Positions 52,763-61,734 of a DNA stretch of 64,000 bases are shown here, piece after piece; position 1 is the stretch's first letter, and each line of letters opens with the position of its first letter. The notes under the pieces are model-generated. The model ran no database searches. It was not told the origin of the DNA and saw only the letters and a program-made list of their open reading frames with translations. Origin of the DNA: Molanna angustata. Its lineage: Eukaryota > Arthropoda > Insecta > Trichoptera > Molannidae. The position numbers and the translations under genes were made by a program. The DNA lies in NCBI GenBank assembly GCA_963576475.1, contig OY754978.1, positions 1,475,364-1,539,363 on the forward strand. Direction: 5' to 3'.

Positions 52763-55346
52763 ATGCCGGTGGCCTCCTTGATGTTATAATAACAAATCCA
52801 GAACGCAGCAAAATCCCGACTCCAAAGGTCGTCGATATTGGTTTGTCTGATCATCGGTTGATTGAAGCGACAATCGAAATTGACCAGCCTCCGCCAGTAT
52901 ATCAAAATGTAATATCGAGAGCATGGCGAAAATTCAACATTCAAGATTTTAAAACCGACTTGAAGACGTCTCCTCTATGCAATGATAATACCTTTGACAA
53001 CACCTCCGTAGATAAATTAATAGATCTCTACAATGATATTTTAAAAACTCTTTTAAATAAACATGCTCCACAAACTTCAAACAGACGTCGCATTCGTTCA
53101 TTCGACCCCTGGTTTGACGAAGAATGTAGGGAGAAAAAACGAAATATGCGGAAACTGGAACGATTATACAAAAACAAGAAAACTCCAAATAGTCGCGTTG
53201 AATGGCTAAAAAGTCAAAACATATACAAAGAAACGGTGACTCGGAAAAAGAATAGCTTCTGGACGACTAAAATAAACTCAGAAAAACACAATCCTCAACA
53301 AATGTGGAAGTCAATTAATAAAGTACTCTGCAATACGAAAGACCAATCACAGACTCAAGCTCTTCCCGATAACATATCAAACTTTTTTCAAAACAAAATA
53401 AATACCATCCGTACACATACTACATCACAGCAAGATCCATCATTTAACCTCTTATCTACTGAAGCCCTAACTGCCTTTGCCGAAACCACAAACGAAGAAA
53501 TCGGCAAATACATAAACAGTTCACCTAACAAACATTGCTCACTTGACCCCATCCCGACATGGCTTCTGAAGTCATGCTCCAGTGAGCTAGTTCCATTTTT
53601 CAAATATATTATAAACCTTTCAATAAAATCTGGATATGTACCTAATGCCATGAAGCGAGCTGTTATTACCCCAGTATTGAAAAAACCTACACTAGATCCG
53701 GATGACCTTAATAATTACAGACCAATATCACACTTACCATTCATAGCAAAACTACTCGAAAAAATTATATCAAAACGTATAAATGACCACATTGAAACGA
53801 ATTTGCTATTTAACAAAAATCAATCAGCATATAGAAAATATCACTCGACAGAAACGGGACTTCTAAAAATACTATCAGACATAATACTGGCTACTGAAAC
53901 AGGAAATGTGGCACTAGTGTCTTTTTTAGATATGAGTGCTGCATTCGACACAATCGACCATGAAATTTTACTAAACAGAATGGAAATAACATATGGTTTT
54001 CATGGCACTGCCATTAATTGGCTTAAGTCATATCTAACAGACAGATTTCAGACTGTTAAAATCAACGAATCTACCTCAAAACCTTCACCAATGAAGACGG
54101 GAGTACCACAAGGCTCCGTACTGGGTCCACTGTTATTCATCCTTTACACAAAAGAAATATTTGATATTATAAAAGGACATGACCTAAATGCCCACTGTTA
54201 CGCAGACGACTGGCAGCTGTACTCACAGTGCTCTTCAGAAAACACAGCGACTTTAAAAGACAAAACAATCAAATGCATACAAGACATAAATGACTGGATG
54301 TCATCAAACAAACTCAAGTTGAACCCGACTAAAACTGAATTTCTTTGGACTGCCACACAAAGGCGTCAACACCTTCTGGATAAATCAGAATTTAAAGTAG
54401 ATCAATCAAATATTCTCCCTAATTCCAGTGTAAAACTTCTCGGAGTCCACATAGACTCTAGCCTGACTCTCAAAAAACAAATAAATTGCACAACTAGAGC
54501 AGCATTTTATCATCTTCGTAGAATCAAGTCAATTCGCAGAAATCTTCCAATAGACGCTACTAAATCTCTCATCAACGCTTATGTTATTTCAAGACTTGAT
54601 TACTGCAATAGCATATATGCTCATCTCCCAAAACAAGAAATAAAAAAACTCCAATCTGTATTTAATACCGCTGCTAGAGTTATCACGGGTGCTTCTAAAT
54701 ACTCTCACATCTCTCACCACTTAAAAAATCTTCACTGGCTCAAGTGCCCTGAAAGGATAGAGTACAAGATATGCCTAACAACATTCAAGGCAATACACGG
54801 TCTGGCCCCGCAATACCTATCCGAAATGTGCACTCCGCTCACCTCAAACAACAGACAGAAATCCCTCCGTTCAGCTCAAAGCTCAGCAATCGGTAAACTA
54901 AACGAAGTTAACCGAGTGCACAAATCAAACTTTGGTGATCGTGCGTTCGCTGTTGCTGGTCCATCCTCATGGAATAAACTTCCATACCGACTCAGACAAA
55001 TAGACAATATAAACACGTTTAAAAAACAACTTAAGACACACCTGTTTAATATTTCACACAATAACACCTCCTAAATTTGAATTTGTATATAATGTAATGA
55101 AACCAACTTAATAACACTGTAATTAACTGCTCCGTGACACTTCTCAACGTTTCATGGCATTAGATTCAATTAAATAGAATATACTAATTACTGTATACAT
55201 CGTTTTTATGTTTATTTTTAATTTAATTTAAGATCAATAACCTAGATTTTAAGCTTTTACTAACATGAAAAACTAATAGCTACAAAGCGCCCTTGAGGTG
55301 AGTTTTCACGAAAACGGCGCTATATAAATTGTCCAACCATATATAT
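52763..55346 (+). mobile_element. 5'-truncated CR1/L2-type LINE, innermost layer of the nest
   Basis: The body begins inside the endonuclease domain and ends after a 3' tail containing CGAAAACGGCGCTATATAAATTG and an AT-dinucleotide run. The flanks carry ATATTATG (52755-52762 and 55347-55354), a possible target duplication although of low complexity. 5' truncation and a structured 3' tail with microsatellite end are typical of CR1/L2-group elements. Confidence 0.85.
52843..55074 (+). CDS. LINE reverse transcriptase (C-terminal end of APE endonuclease plus complete RT)
   Basis: 743 residues are open, and the frame is also open upstream to 52763 (LLDVIITNP, then GLSDHRLIE). The SDH endonuclease end motif is therefore present and the ATG at 52843 is internal. 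The RT domain is about residues 240-500: NNYRPISHLPFIAKLLEKI, then FLDMSAAFDTIDHEILLNRM, GVPQGSVLGPLLFILY, the catalytic YADDWQLY, and KLNPTKTEFLW. The C-terminal domain contains SRLDYCNSIYAHLP and WNKLPYRLRQ. No stop or frameshift interrupts it, so it is a recent insertion. It lacks most of the endonuclease and ORF1 and cannot move by itself. Confidence 0.92.
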   Translation: MSDHRLIEATIEIDQPPPVYQNVISRAWRKFNIQDFKTDLKTSPLCNDNTFDNTSVDKLIDLYNDILKTLLNKHAPQTSNRRRIRSFDPWFDEECREKKRNMRKLERLYKNKKTPNSRVEWLKSQNIYKETVTRKKNSFWTTKINSEKHNPQQMWKSINKVLCNTKDQSQTQALPDNISNFFQNKINTIRTHTTSQQDPSFNLLSTEALTAFAETTNEEIGKYINSSPNKHCSLDPIPTWLLKSCSSELVPFFKYIINLSIKSGYVPNAMKRAVITPVLKKPTLDPDDLNNYRPISHLPFIAKLLEKIISKRINDHIETNLLFNKNQSAYRKYHSTETGLLKILSDIILATETGNVALVSFLDMSAAFDTIDHEILLNRMEITYGFHGTAINWLKSYLTDRFQTVKINESTSKPSPMKTGVPQGSVLGPLLFILYTKEIFDIIKGHDLNAHCYADDWQLYSQCSSENTATLKDKTIKCIQDINDWMSSNKLKLNPTKTEFLWTATQRRQHLLDKSEFKVDQSNILPNSSVKLLGVHIDSSLTLKKQINCTTRAAFYHLRRIKSIRRNLPIDATKSLINAYVISRLDYCNSIYAHLPKQEIKKLQSVFNTAARVITGASKYSHISHHLKNLHWLKCPERIEYKICLTTFKAIHGLAPQYLSEMCTPLTSNNRQKSLRSAQSSAIGKLNEVNRVHKSNFGDRAFAVAGPSSWNKLPYRLRQIDNINTFKKQLKTHLFNISHNNTS

Positions 55347-55629
55347 ATATTATGCAATTTTGATTAATTTGTCCTACCTTCACGCAATGCGTGTAATTGG
55401 TGCTATGTGCATAGTACAAAACATGAGTTAAAGAAAAATATAAGGTGAAAAGATATTATAGAGGTTGACTAAACAGAGGATGTAGTTTTTTTATTGGGCA
55501 GAACCAGCTGAAGGACCCTTCGCACGCCACTGCATCCATCAATATGCTAGACTACACGTTCAGTAAATACCACGATACATCAGTATTTATTGACGGATCA
55601 CAGTAAATACTTTATGTGTAACTGTCGCC

Positions 55630-55993
55630 TAAAGACATTGAATATTCATTTCTTATAGTATTACTATAGCAAGGAGCTGAACATAAGCAGAACAGTATCA
55701 CTTGTTTACAAACACAAATAAAACTGAAATTTTGTCATTAATAAAATGCTTACATTGGAAAATTTGAAAGTAATTGACAGAATGTGAAAGTCATAGACAA
55801 ATCACGATGCATTTTGAATACAAATATTGATATTGTATAGATAAAAAGTGATACATTAAACAGAAACAGATACAATAGAGAGAAGTAAGTAACTATGTAT
55901 CAAGGCTTAAGTAATTCCCAGCTAGGTGACAGTTTAGGTGGTCTTGGTGAAATTGACCATGTACAATACAAACCAAGAATGAACATTCCTACC
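55630..55993. other. Spacer downstream of ZNF-11
   Basis: No feature is supported. Confidence 0.4.
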
Positions 55994-57949
55994 CTATTCT
56001 CTGTTTTTATGTTTTCTTTTCATATGAGAATGTAATGAACCTTTACAATCATAAAGTTTTCCACATACAGGACATGTATATTCAGGGACACGAGGGCCGT
56101 GAGTCTTTGAGTGTGAAATAAGCGTCTTTTTGGACGCAAATGACTTCCCACAAGTGTCACATTGAAAGTTGTATATATGTTTGTGCCATCTATTGACATG
56201 CGTTTCCAATTCACTTTTGTGATAAAATAATTTTGAACACTCGCCGCAAGAGTGCGGTCTTATTTTTAGATGTTCATAATTCACATGTTGACGATACGAT
56301 TGATGGGCTAGAAATTTTTTATCGCAAAAACGGCAAGGATATAAATCTTTTATTACATCGTGAGCCTCTAACATGTGATTCAGTATTCTGGTACCAGCCT
56401 TGAAAATCATAGGACACAATTTACACTTGATACCACCCTGGTGAACATGTTGGACATGTTTGGCAAGGTTGGATTTATCAGAAAACATTTTATCACAACC
56501 TGGACATTTAAGGTTACGTAAGTGAACCGACAAGTGGCGTTTAAAGGAAGAACAGTTTAGAAATTTTTTACCACATACATTGCAGAGATAGCCCTCGAAA
56601 TTAGGAAAGTAATGTGCGATCAAGTTGGGAGGGTCCAATACCATTGGTTGGCTAAATATTTCTGATTTTGTTTTGAAGCCCGTAGCTACATCCATTTCGA
56701 GTGATGTGACGCTCCAATTATCGAAATCTGTTTCCGGAGTTTTTTCACTAAAATGTTTGATCGTATCACTGACGAGGCGGTAGGGCAACGGTAAGTGAGG
56801 ATCTCTGTTGTGGTGATTAGAGGATGTTTCAATCTCTTCATATTGAGCGATTTCGAAGTCTTGTTCTGTCATTTTTTCACTACAATACATTTTGTTGTCC
56901 CAGTCACAGTTAACACTTGAAAGTTGGTCCTTTACTACAGATACTTCATTAGATATTGGTGGGCTATATATTTCTGATTTTGTTATGAAGCCCGTAGCTA
57001 CATCCATTTCGAGTGATGTGACGCTCCAATTATCGAAATCTGTTTCTGGTGTTTCTTCACCAAAATGTCCTATCGTATCACTGACGAGGCGGTAGGGCAA
57101 CGGCAAGTGAGGATCTCTGTTGTGGTGATTAGAGGACGCTTCAATCTCTTCATATTGAGCGATTTCGAAGTCTGTTTCCGGCGTTTTTTCACTAAAATGT
57201 CCGATCGTATCACTGACGAGGCGGTAGGACAACGGCAAGTGAGGATCTCTGTTGTGATTAGAGGACACTTCAATCTCTTCATATTGATCGATTTCAAAGT
57301 CTGTTTCTGGCATTTTTTCACTACAATACATTTTGCTGTCCCAATCACAGTTAACACTTGAAAGTTGGTCCTTTACTACAGATACTTCATTAGATATATT
57401 TTCAGAATTTTGGGATACTTGAGGTTTACTCACAAGAAAAGAATCTAATGTTTCAACTTGTTGGTTAGTTGATGTTTCTATTGCTTCATTATTAATAGTT
57501 ATAACATTATCATCTTCAGGGACAGAGGTAACATCATCACAGTTAGTTGGTAATACTTCTACATCGGTATCAGATAAAACAAAGTTACATACAGTAACAG
57601 AGACTTTGGAAGTTTCTTCTGTTGAATGGGCTGAATTCTTACAATTGATGGTCGATAATAAACTTACAGTGGATGTTGTACCATTATTTACAGACTCTGT
57701 ATACTGTTTTAAACGGGTATGAAACTTTTTCACTTTCTTTTGAAAGTTGCAACAGTGGTAGAGCGTTCGTAAGCACGACCTGCAGACATCCAAACCTCTC
57801 GGTACGGAAGGTTCATCAATGGAAATTTTAAAACTATTTTCAATCATTTTGAAAAACTTGCCAAACATTTCTTGTTTGTGTCGAAATACATGTGAAGTGA
57901 GTTTTTTATTACAGATTAAACAGTTACTTGAACTGAATGAATCTTTCAT
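55994..57949 (-). CDS. ZAD-C2H2 zinc-finger protein (ZNF-11) with repeated linker modules
   Basis: 651 residues. The ZAD is of the second subfamily (C10/C13, C56/C59; SF in place of CF). The long linker holds three copies of a module with YEEIE.SSNH and HLPL.YRLVSDTI. The family motif is present twice as DNWSVTSLEMDVATGF. The segment ISNEVSVVKDQLSSVNCDWD is also duplicated. Finger 1 has lost its cysteines (only LIAHYFPNF is left), and seven complete fingers follow. The repeats arose in phase and keep the frame open. It forms a subfamily with ZNF-12 and, more distantly, ZNF-13. Confidence 0.93.
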   Translation of the reverse strand: MKDSFSSSNCLICNKKLTSHVFRHKQEMFGKFFKMIENSFKISIDEPSVPRGLDVCRSCLRTLYHCCNFQKKVKKFHTRLKQYTESVNNGTTSTVSLLSTINCKNSAHSTEETSKVSVTVCNFVLSDTDVEVLPTNCDDVTSVPEDDNVITINNEAIETSTNQQVETLDSFLVSKPQVSQNSENISNEVSVVKDQLSSVNCDWDSKMYCSEKMPETDFEIDQYEEIEVSSNHNRDPHLPLSYRLVSDTIGHFSEKTPETDFEIAQYEEIEASSNHHNRDPHLPLPYRLVSDTIGHFGEETPETDFDNWSVTSLEMDVATGFITKSEIYSPPISNEVSVVKDQLSSVNCDWDNKMYCSEKMTEQDFEIAQYEEIETSSNHHNRDPHLPLPYRLVSDTIKHFSEKTPETDFDNWSVTSLEMDVATGFKTKSEIFSQPMVLDPPNLIAHYFPNFEGYLCNVCGKKFLNCSSFKRHLSVHLRNLKCPGCDKMFSDKSNLAKHVQHVHQGGIKCKLCPMIFKAGTRILNHMLEAHDVIKDLYPCRFCDKKFLAHQSYRQHVNYEHLKIRPHSCGECSKLFYHKSELETHVNRWHKHIYNFQCDTCGKSFASKKTLISHSKTHGPRVPEYTCPVCGKLYDCKGSLHSHMKRKHKNRE

Positions 57950-58064
57950 TGTATGTTGAATGTAATGATTTTCAATAAATTATAGTAATATATAAATATA
58001 TACCGCAGTATTCCCTCTGCCAGATGATATGTCTTTAGATTTTTTCTTCATATATCCTTTTCTT

Positions 58065-58131
58065 TTTCTATAGCTTTGTCCGATGCACCGATGTCATCTA
58101 GAAATTATTAATGTCTTCCTTACTATCAAAA
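58065..58131 (-). promoter_or_regulatory. Leader block of ZNF-11
   Basis: GATAGTAAGGAAGACATTAA, then TAATTTCTAG|ATGACATCGGTG; the uORF has 9 codons and ends in TAG. Confidence 0.58.
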
Positions 58132-58154
58132 GCCATGTAGGTTAATAAAAAAAA

Positions 58155-58325
58155 TAATAAATATTATTGAGAGTTATGACTGCTATAGCCGCTATAGCTG
58201 ATAAAATGAAATAACAAATATTATTGAGAGTTATGACTGCTATAGCCGCTATAGCTGATAAAATGAAATAATAAATATTATTGAGAGTTATGACTGCTAT
58301 AGCCGCTATAGCTGATAAAATAAAA
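58155..58325 (+). repeat. 57-bp minisatellite, 3 copies
   Basis: The unit contains TTATTGAGAGTTATGACTGC and TATAGCCGCTATAGCTGATA. A single partial relative (CAGCTATGACTGCTATGG) lies near 61050, upstream of ZNF-12. Confidence 0.9.
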
Positions 58326-58992
58326 TCTCTTATTCAGGAAATGACGGCTATAACCGTAATTCAAAATTAGTAGTAAAACTACACTAAAGTAACTACAGGG
58401 GGATACATTCTGGACAAAACCGCGATAAGTGAAATTCCTCAATAAACGGGGGAATTAAAAAAACAGTTAAATAACAGAAAAAAATTACTTATTAAATTAA
58501 ATTAACAGTGAACTATATAATGTCATACACACTGTTATTCATTATTCCGCATATTAAAAATGAATTAAGGTTTACTTATCTGACTTTTCTACATTTATTA
58601 CCTAAATCAGTCTTAACCTGTCAAATAATACTCAAAAACCATGCTTTACAGGAATCACTCACTGTTTTCATAATCCTCTTTGTTTTCTTCTAACAACTGC
58701 AAGCACTGATTGTGAAGAGAAAGGACCTTTTGGGTTATTTTGATGCTGAATTTTCGCAAAAGAACAGGTTCTAAGATGTCAAACGTACTATGCACTTTAG
58801 AAATATATATATTGTTATGGCCACTAAACTTTATTGTTATGGCCACTAAACTTTATTCATGGAATATGTTAAAGAACAAGCGTTGAGAATTATTTTTTTT
58901 AAAGAATATACTCTGAAGTATGATAGATAGTAGGTAATATTGTGTCTCTATAAATATAGAGAAATTCAGTGTAAATAATGAACATTCCTTCC
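58326..58992. other. Spacer between ZNF-11 and ZNF-12
   Basis: A 21-bp doublet, TTATTGTTATGGCCACTAAAC, is present near 58810-58852. No gene is recognised. Confidence 0.45.
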
Positions 58993-60852
58993 CTATTCCC
59001 TATTGTTATGTTTTCTTTTCACATGACTATTTAACGAACGTTTATGTTCATAAAGTTTCCCACACACGGTACACATATGTTCAAGTACATGAGGGCCGTG
59101 AGTCTTTATGTGTGAAATAAGCGTCTTTTTAGACGCAAATGACTTCCCACAAGTGTCACATTGAAAGTTGTATATATGTTTGTGCCATCTATTGACGTGC
59201 GTTTCCATTTCAGTTTTGTGATAAAATAATTTTGAACACTCGTCGCAAGAGTGCGGTCTTATTTTTAGATGTTCATAATTCATATGTTGACGATACAATT
59301 GCAAAACCAGAAATTTTTTATCACACAAATGGCAAGAATATAAATCGTGTGTTATATCGTGAGCCTCTAACATGTGACGCCGTTTTTCGTTAAGAGACTT
59401 CCACTTCATAGGACACAATTTACACTTGACTCCACCCTGATGAACAAATCGGACATGCTTGGCGCGGTTACGTTTATTGGAAAACATTTTATCACAATAC
59501 GGACATTTATGGTTAGGTACGTGAACGGACATGTGACGTTTAGAGTGCGGAAGGTTTTGTAATGTGTCACCACTCAGGTCGCAGAGATAGCCAGCCTTGA
59601 ACTTCATAGGAAATAATTGTCTCTTCATACCACCCTGGTTAACATGTTTGGCGGGGTTGAATACATCGGAAAACATTTTATCGAAATCTGTTTCTGGTGT
59701 TTCTTCACCCAAATGTTGAACCGTGTCACTGACGAGGCTGTAGGGCAACGGCAAGTGAGGATCTCTGTTGTGGTGATTAGAGGACGTTTCAATCTCTTCA
59801 TATTGAGCGATTTCATTAAAATTATCGCAATACATTTCGTTATCCCAGTAATAGTTAACACTTGGAAGTTGGTCCTTTACTACAGATACTTCATTAGATA
59901 TATATTCTGAATTTGGGGATACTTGAGGTTTACTCACAAGAAAAGAATCTAATGTTTCAACATGTTGGATAGTTGATGTTTCTATTGCTTCATTATTAAT
60001 AGTTATAACATTATCATCTTCAGGGACAGAGGTAACATCATTACAGTTAGTTGGTAATACTTCCACATCGGTATCAGATAAAAGATTATCATCTTCAGGG
60101 ACAGAGGTAACATCATCACAGTTAGTTGGTAATACTTCCACATCGGTATCAGATAAAACATTATCATCTTCAGGGACAGAGGTAACATCATCACAGTTAG
60201 TTGGTAATACTTCCACATCGGTATCAGATAAAAGATTATCATCTTCAGGGACAGAGGTAACATCATCACAGTTAGTTGGTAATACTTCCACATCGGTATC
60301 AGATAAAACATTATCATCTTCAGGGACAGAGGTAACATCATCACAGTTAGTTGGTAATACTTCCACATCGGTATCAGATAAAACATTATCATCTTCAGGG
60401 ACAGAGGTAACATCATCACAGTTAGTTGGTAATACCTCCACATCGGTATCAGATAAAACATTATCATCTTCAGGGACAGAGGTAACATCATCACAGTTAG
60501 TTGGTAATACTTCCACATCGGTATCAGATAAAACAAAGTTGAATACAGTAACAAAGATTTTGGGAGTTTCTTCAGTTGAATGAGCTGTATCGTCACAATT
60601 GATGTACTGTTTTAAACGGGTATGAAACTTTTTCACTTTCTTCTGAAAGTTGCAACAGTAGTAGAGGCTTTCTAAGCACAACTTGCAGACATCCAAACCT
60701 CTCGGTACGGAAGGCTCATGAATGAAAATTTTAAAACTACTTGCAATCATTTTGAAAAACTTGCCAAACATTTCTTGTTTATGTCGAAATACATGTGAAG
60801 TGAGTTTTTTATTACAGATTAAACAGTTACTTGAACTGAATGAATCTTCCAT
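58993..60852 (-). CDS. ZAD-C2H2 zinc-finger protein (ZNF-12) with seven 25-residue linker repeats
   Basis: 619 residues. ZAD ligands are C10/C13 and C56/C59, as in ZNF-11. The linker has seven tandem copies of a 25-residue acidic unit, VLSDTDVEVLPTNCDDVTSV followed by PEDDN; ZNF-11 has one. The WSVTS motif is missing. In its place is DKMFSDVFNPAKHV, a degenerate copy of a finger found downstream in ZNF-11. The following finger has lost a zinc ligand (YLCDLSG in place of YLCNVCG). Six intact fingers remain. The gene may be functional but altered, or in early decay. The frame is fully open. Confidence 0.9.
   Translation of the reverse strand: MEDSFSSSNCLICNKKLTSHVFRHKQEMFGKFFKMIASSFKIFIHEPSVPRGLDVCKLCLESLYYCCNFQKKVKKFHTRLKQYINCDDTAHSTEETPKIFVTVFNFVLSDTDVEVLPTNCDDVTSVPEDDNVLSDTDVEVLPTNCDDVTSVPEDDNVLSDTDVEVLPTNCDDVTSVPEDDNVLSDTDVEVLPTNCDDVTSVPEDDNLLSDTDVEVLPTNCDDVTSVPEDDNVLSDTDVEVLPTNCDDVTSVPEDDNLLSDTDVEVLPTNCNDVTSVPEDDNVITINNEAIETSTIQHVETLDSFLVSKPQVSPNSEYISNEVSVVKDQLPSVNYYWDNEMYCDNFNEIAQYEEIETSSNHHNRDPHLPLPYSLVSDTVQHLGEETPETDFDKMFSDVFNPAKHVNQGGMKRQLFPMKFKAGYLCDLSGDTLQNLPHSKRHMSVHVPNHKCPYCDKMFSNKRNRAKHVRFVHQGGVKCKLCPMKWKSLNEKRRHMLEAHDITHDLYSCHLCDKKFLVLQLYRQHMNYEHLKIRPHSCDECSKLFYHKTEMETHVNRWHKHIYNFQCDTCGKSFASKKTLISHIKTHGPHVLEHMCTVCGKLYEHKRSLNSHVKRKHNNRE
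60013..60537 (-). repeat. 75-bp coding minisatellite, 7 copies
   Basis: The period of 75 bases is exact (GGTATCAGATAAAA recurs at 60070, 60145 and so on), so every copy keeps the reading frame of ZNF-12. Copies differ by only one or two bases, such as AGATTATC against ACATTATC. Confidence 0.95.
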
Positions 60853-60967
60853 ATTATGTTGTTGAATGTGTGAATTATTTTCAATAAATTATAGTAATAT
60901 ATAAATATATACCGCAGTATTCCCTCTGCCAGATGATATGTCTTCAGATGTGTTCTTCATATATCCT

Positions 60968-61030
60968 TTTCTATAGTCTTGTCCGATGCACCAATGTCAT
61001 CTAGAAATTAATGTCTTCCTTACTATGAAT
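60968..61030 (-). promoter_or_regulatory. Leader block of ZNF-12
   Basis: CATAGTAAGGAAGACATTAA, then TTTCTAG|ATGACATTGGTG; the uORF has 9 codons. Confidence 0.58.
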
Positions 61031-61523
61031 TTTTTAACAAATATTATTGACAGCTATGACTGCTATGGAGAACAAAAGACCATACGTATTGAAAATGAAG
61101 TAGTTACATGATTTTATTTATTTATTAGTTGGACATGGCACTTCAAAAAGAATACGTGAATTATATTAGAAATAAATGAAGGTACGTGAATGTATTGAAA
61201 TTTTAAGAGTATTTACTATAATATTTATTTGTTTAAATGAAGAATTAGTTAAATTTATATGATGAGTTTAAAAGCAATCTTTTTATTTATCAATATGGAC
61301 AAGAACTGACTCTAAAACGTTGGAAGTGTTGCAACGTGGTTCGTGTGACCCCCCCCCCCACATTACCTCTCCTCTCTAACAAACACTGTTGTCATGTCAG
61401 TTATTGAAACTTGTCAGCTCATCCGTGGATTAAACAAAGTGAATTATAGTAAATAAAATAGCATAGATAAACCTAAAAATATATTGTACTAAGGATTACC
61501 CAACATGAGTTGCATTATTAGAT
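61031..61523. other. Spacer between ZNF-12 and the SINE
   Basis: No gene. There is a run of nine C at about 61350. Confidence 0.4.
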
Positions 61524-61690
61524 GGGTCGATGGCAGAGCGGATAGCGCGCTGGGTTAGTAATCCAGTGGTCGCGAATTCGAATCCTGCCTCGACTTTTTT
61601 CGTTCACCTATAGCACAAGCATTTATGCTTATTTTAGGGAACGTAGGAAGATGTATATGTACTTGTTCAACAAGGACATATTCATTTAGA
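61524..61690 (+). mobile_element. tRNA-derived SINE, second copy
   Basis: It has the same head (GGCAGAGCGGATAGCGCGCTG, then TTAGTAATCCAG and TTCGAATCCTGCCTCGAC) and the same body (GGAACGTAGGAAGATGTATA, then ACAAGGACATATTCATT) as the element at 7880. It includes about 20 extra bases after TATAGCACAAG that the first copy lacks. Confidence 0.82.
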
Positions 61691-61734
61691 AAAAAAAAAG
61701 AATGTTTCTCCCGTCCATTAGTAACGTTTACGTA

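Larger units (their letters stand above)
51562..55532. mobile_element. hAT-type element with 8-bp target duplication, middle layer of the nest
   Basis: CATCCATC is duplicated exactly at 51554-51561 and 55533-55540. The termini are perfect 11-bp inverted repeats, CAGTGGCGTGC and GCACGCCACTG. An 8-bp duplication with short CA..TG-type ends is characteristic of hAT. The interior outside the LINE has no recognisable transposase; a 94-codon minus frame at 51729-52013 is of unknown nature. Confidence 0.88.
50818..55629. mobile_element. Harbinger-like DNA transposon remnant, outermost layer of a nest
   Basis: The terminal inverted repeats are about 40 bp. The left end is GGTGACAGTTACACGTAAAG and the right end, read on the complement, is GGCGACAGTTACACATAAAG. 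Both continue into TATTTACTGTGATCC(A/G)TCAA. The only remaining coding parts are the N-terminal nuclease frame at 50959-51344 and a short open stretch up to 51549. I could not identify a clear 3-bp target duplication. A hAT element is inserted at 51562-55532. Confidence 0.7.

Noticed and set aside
60003..60596. 197-codon minus-strand frame inside ZNF-12
   Set aside because: It is the same 75-bp coding minisatellite read in another frame.
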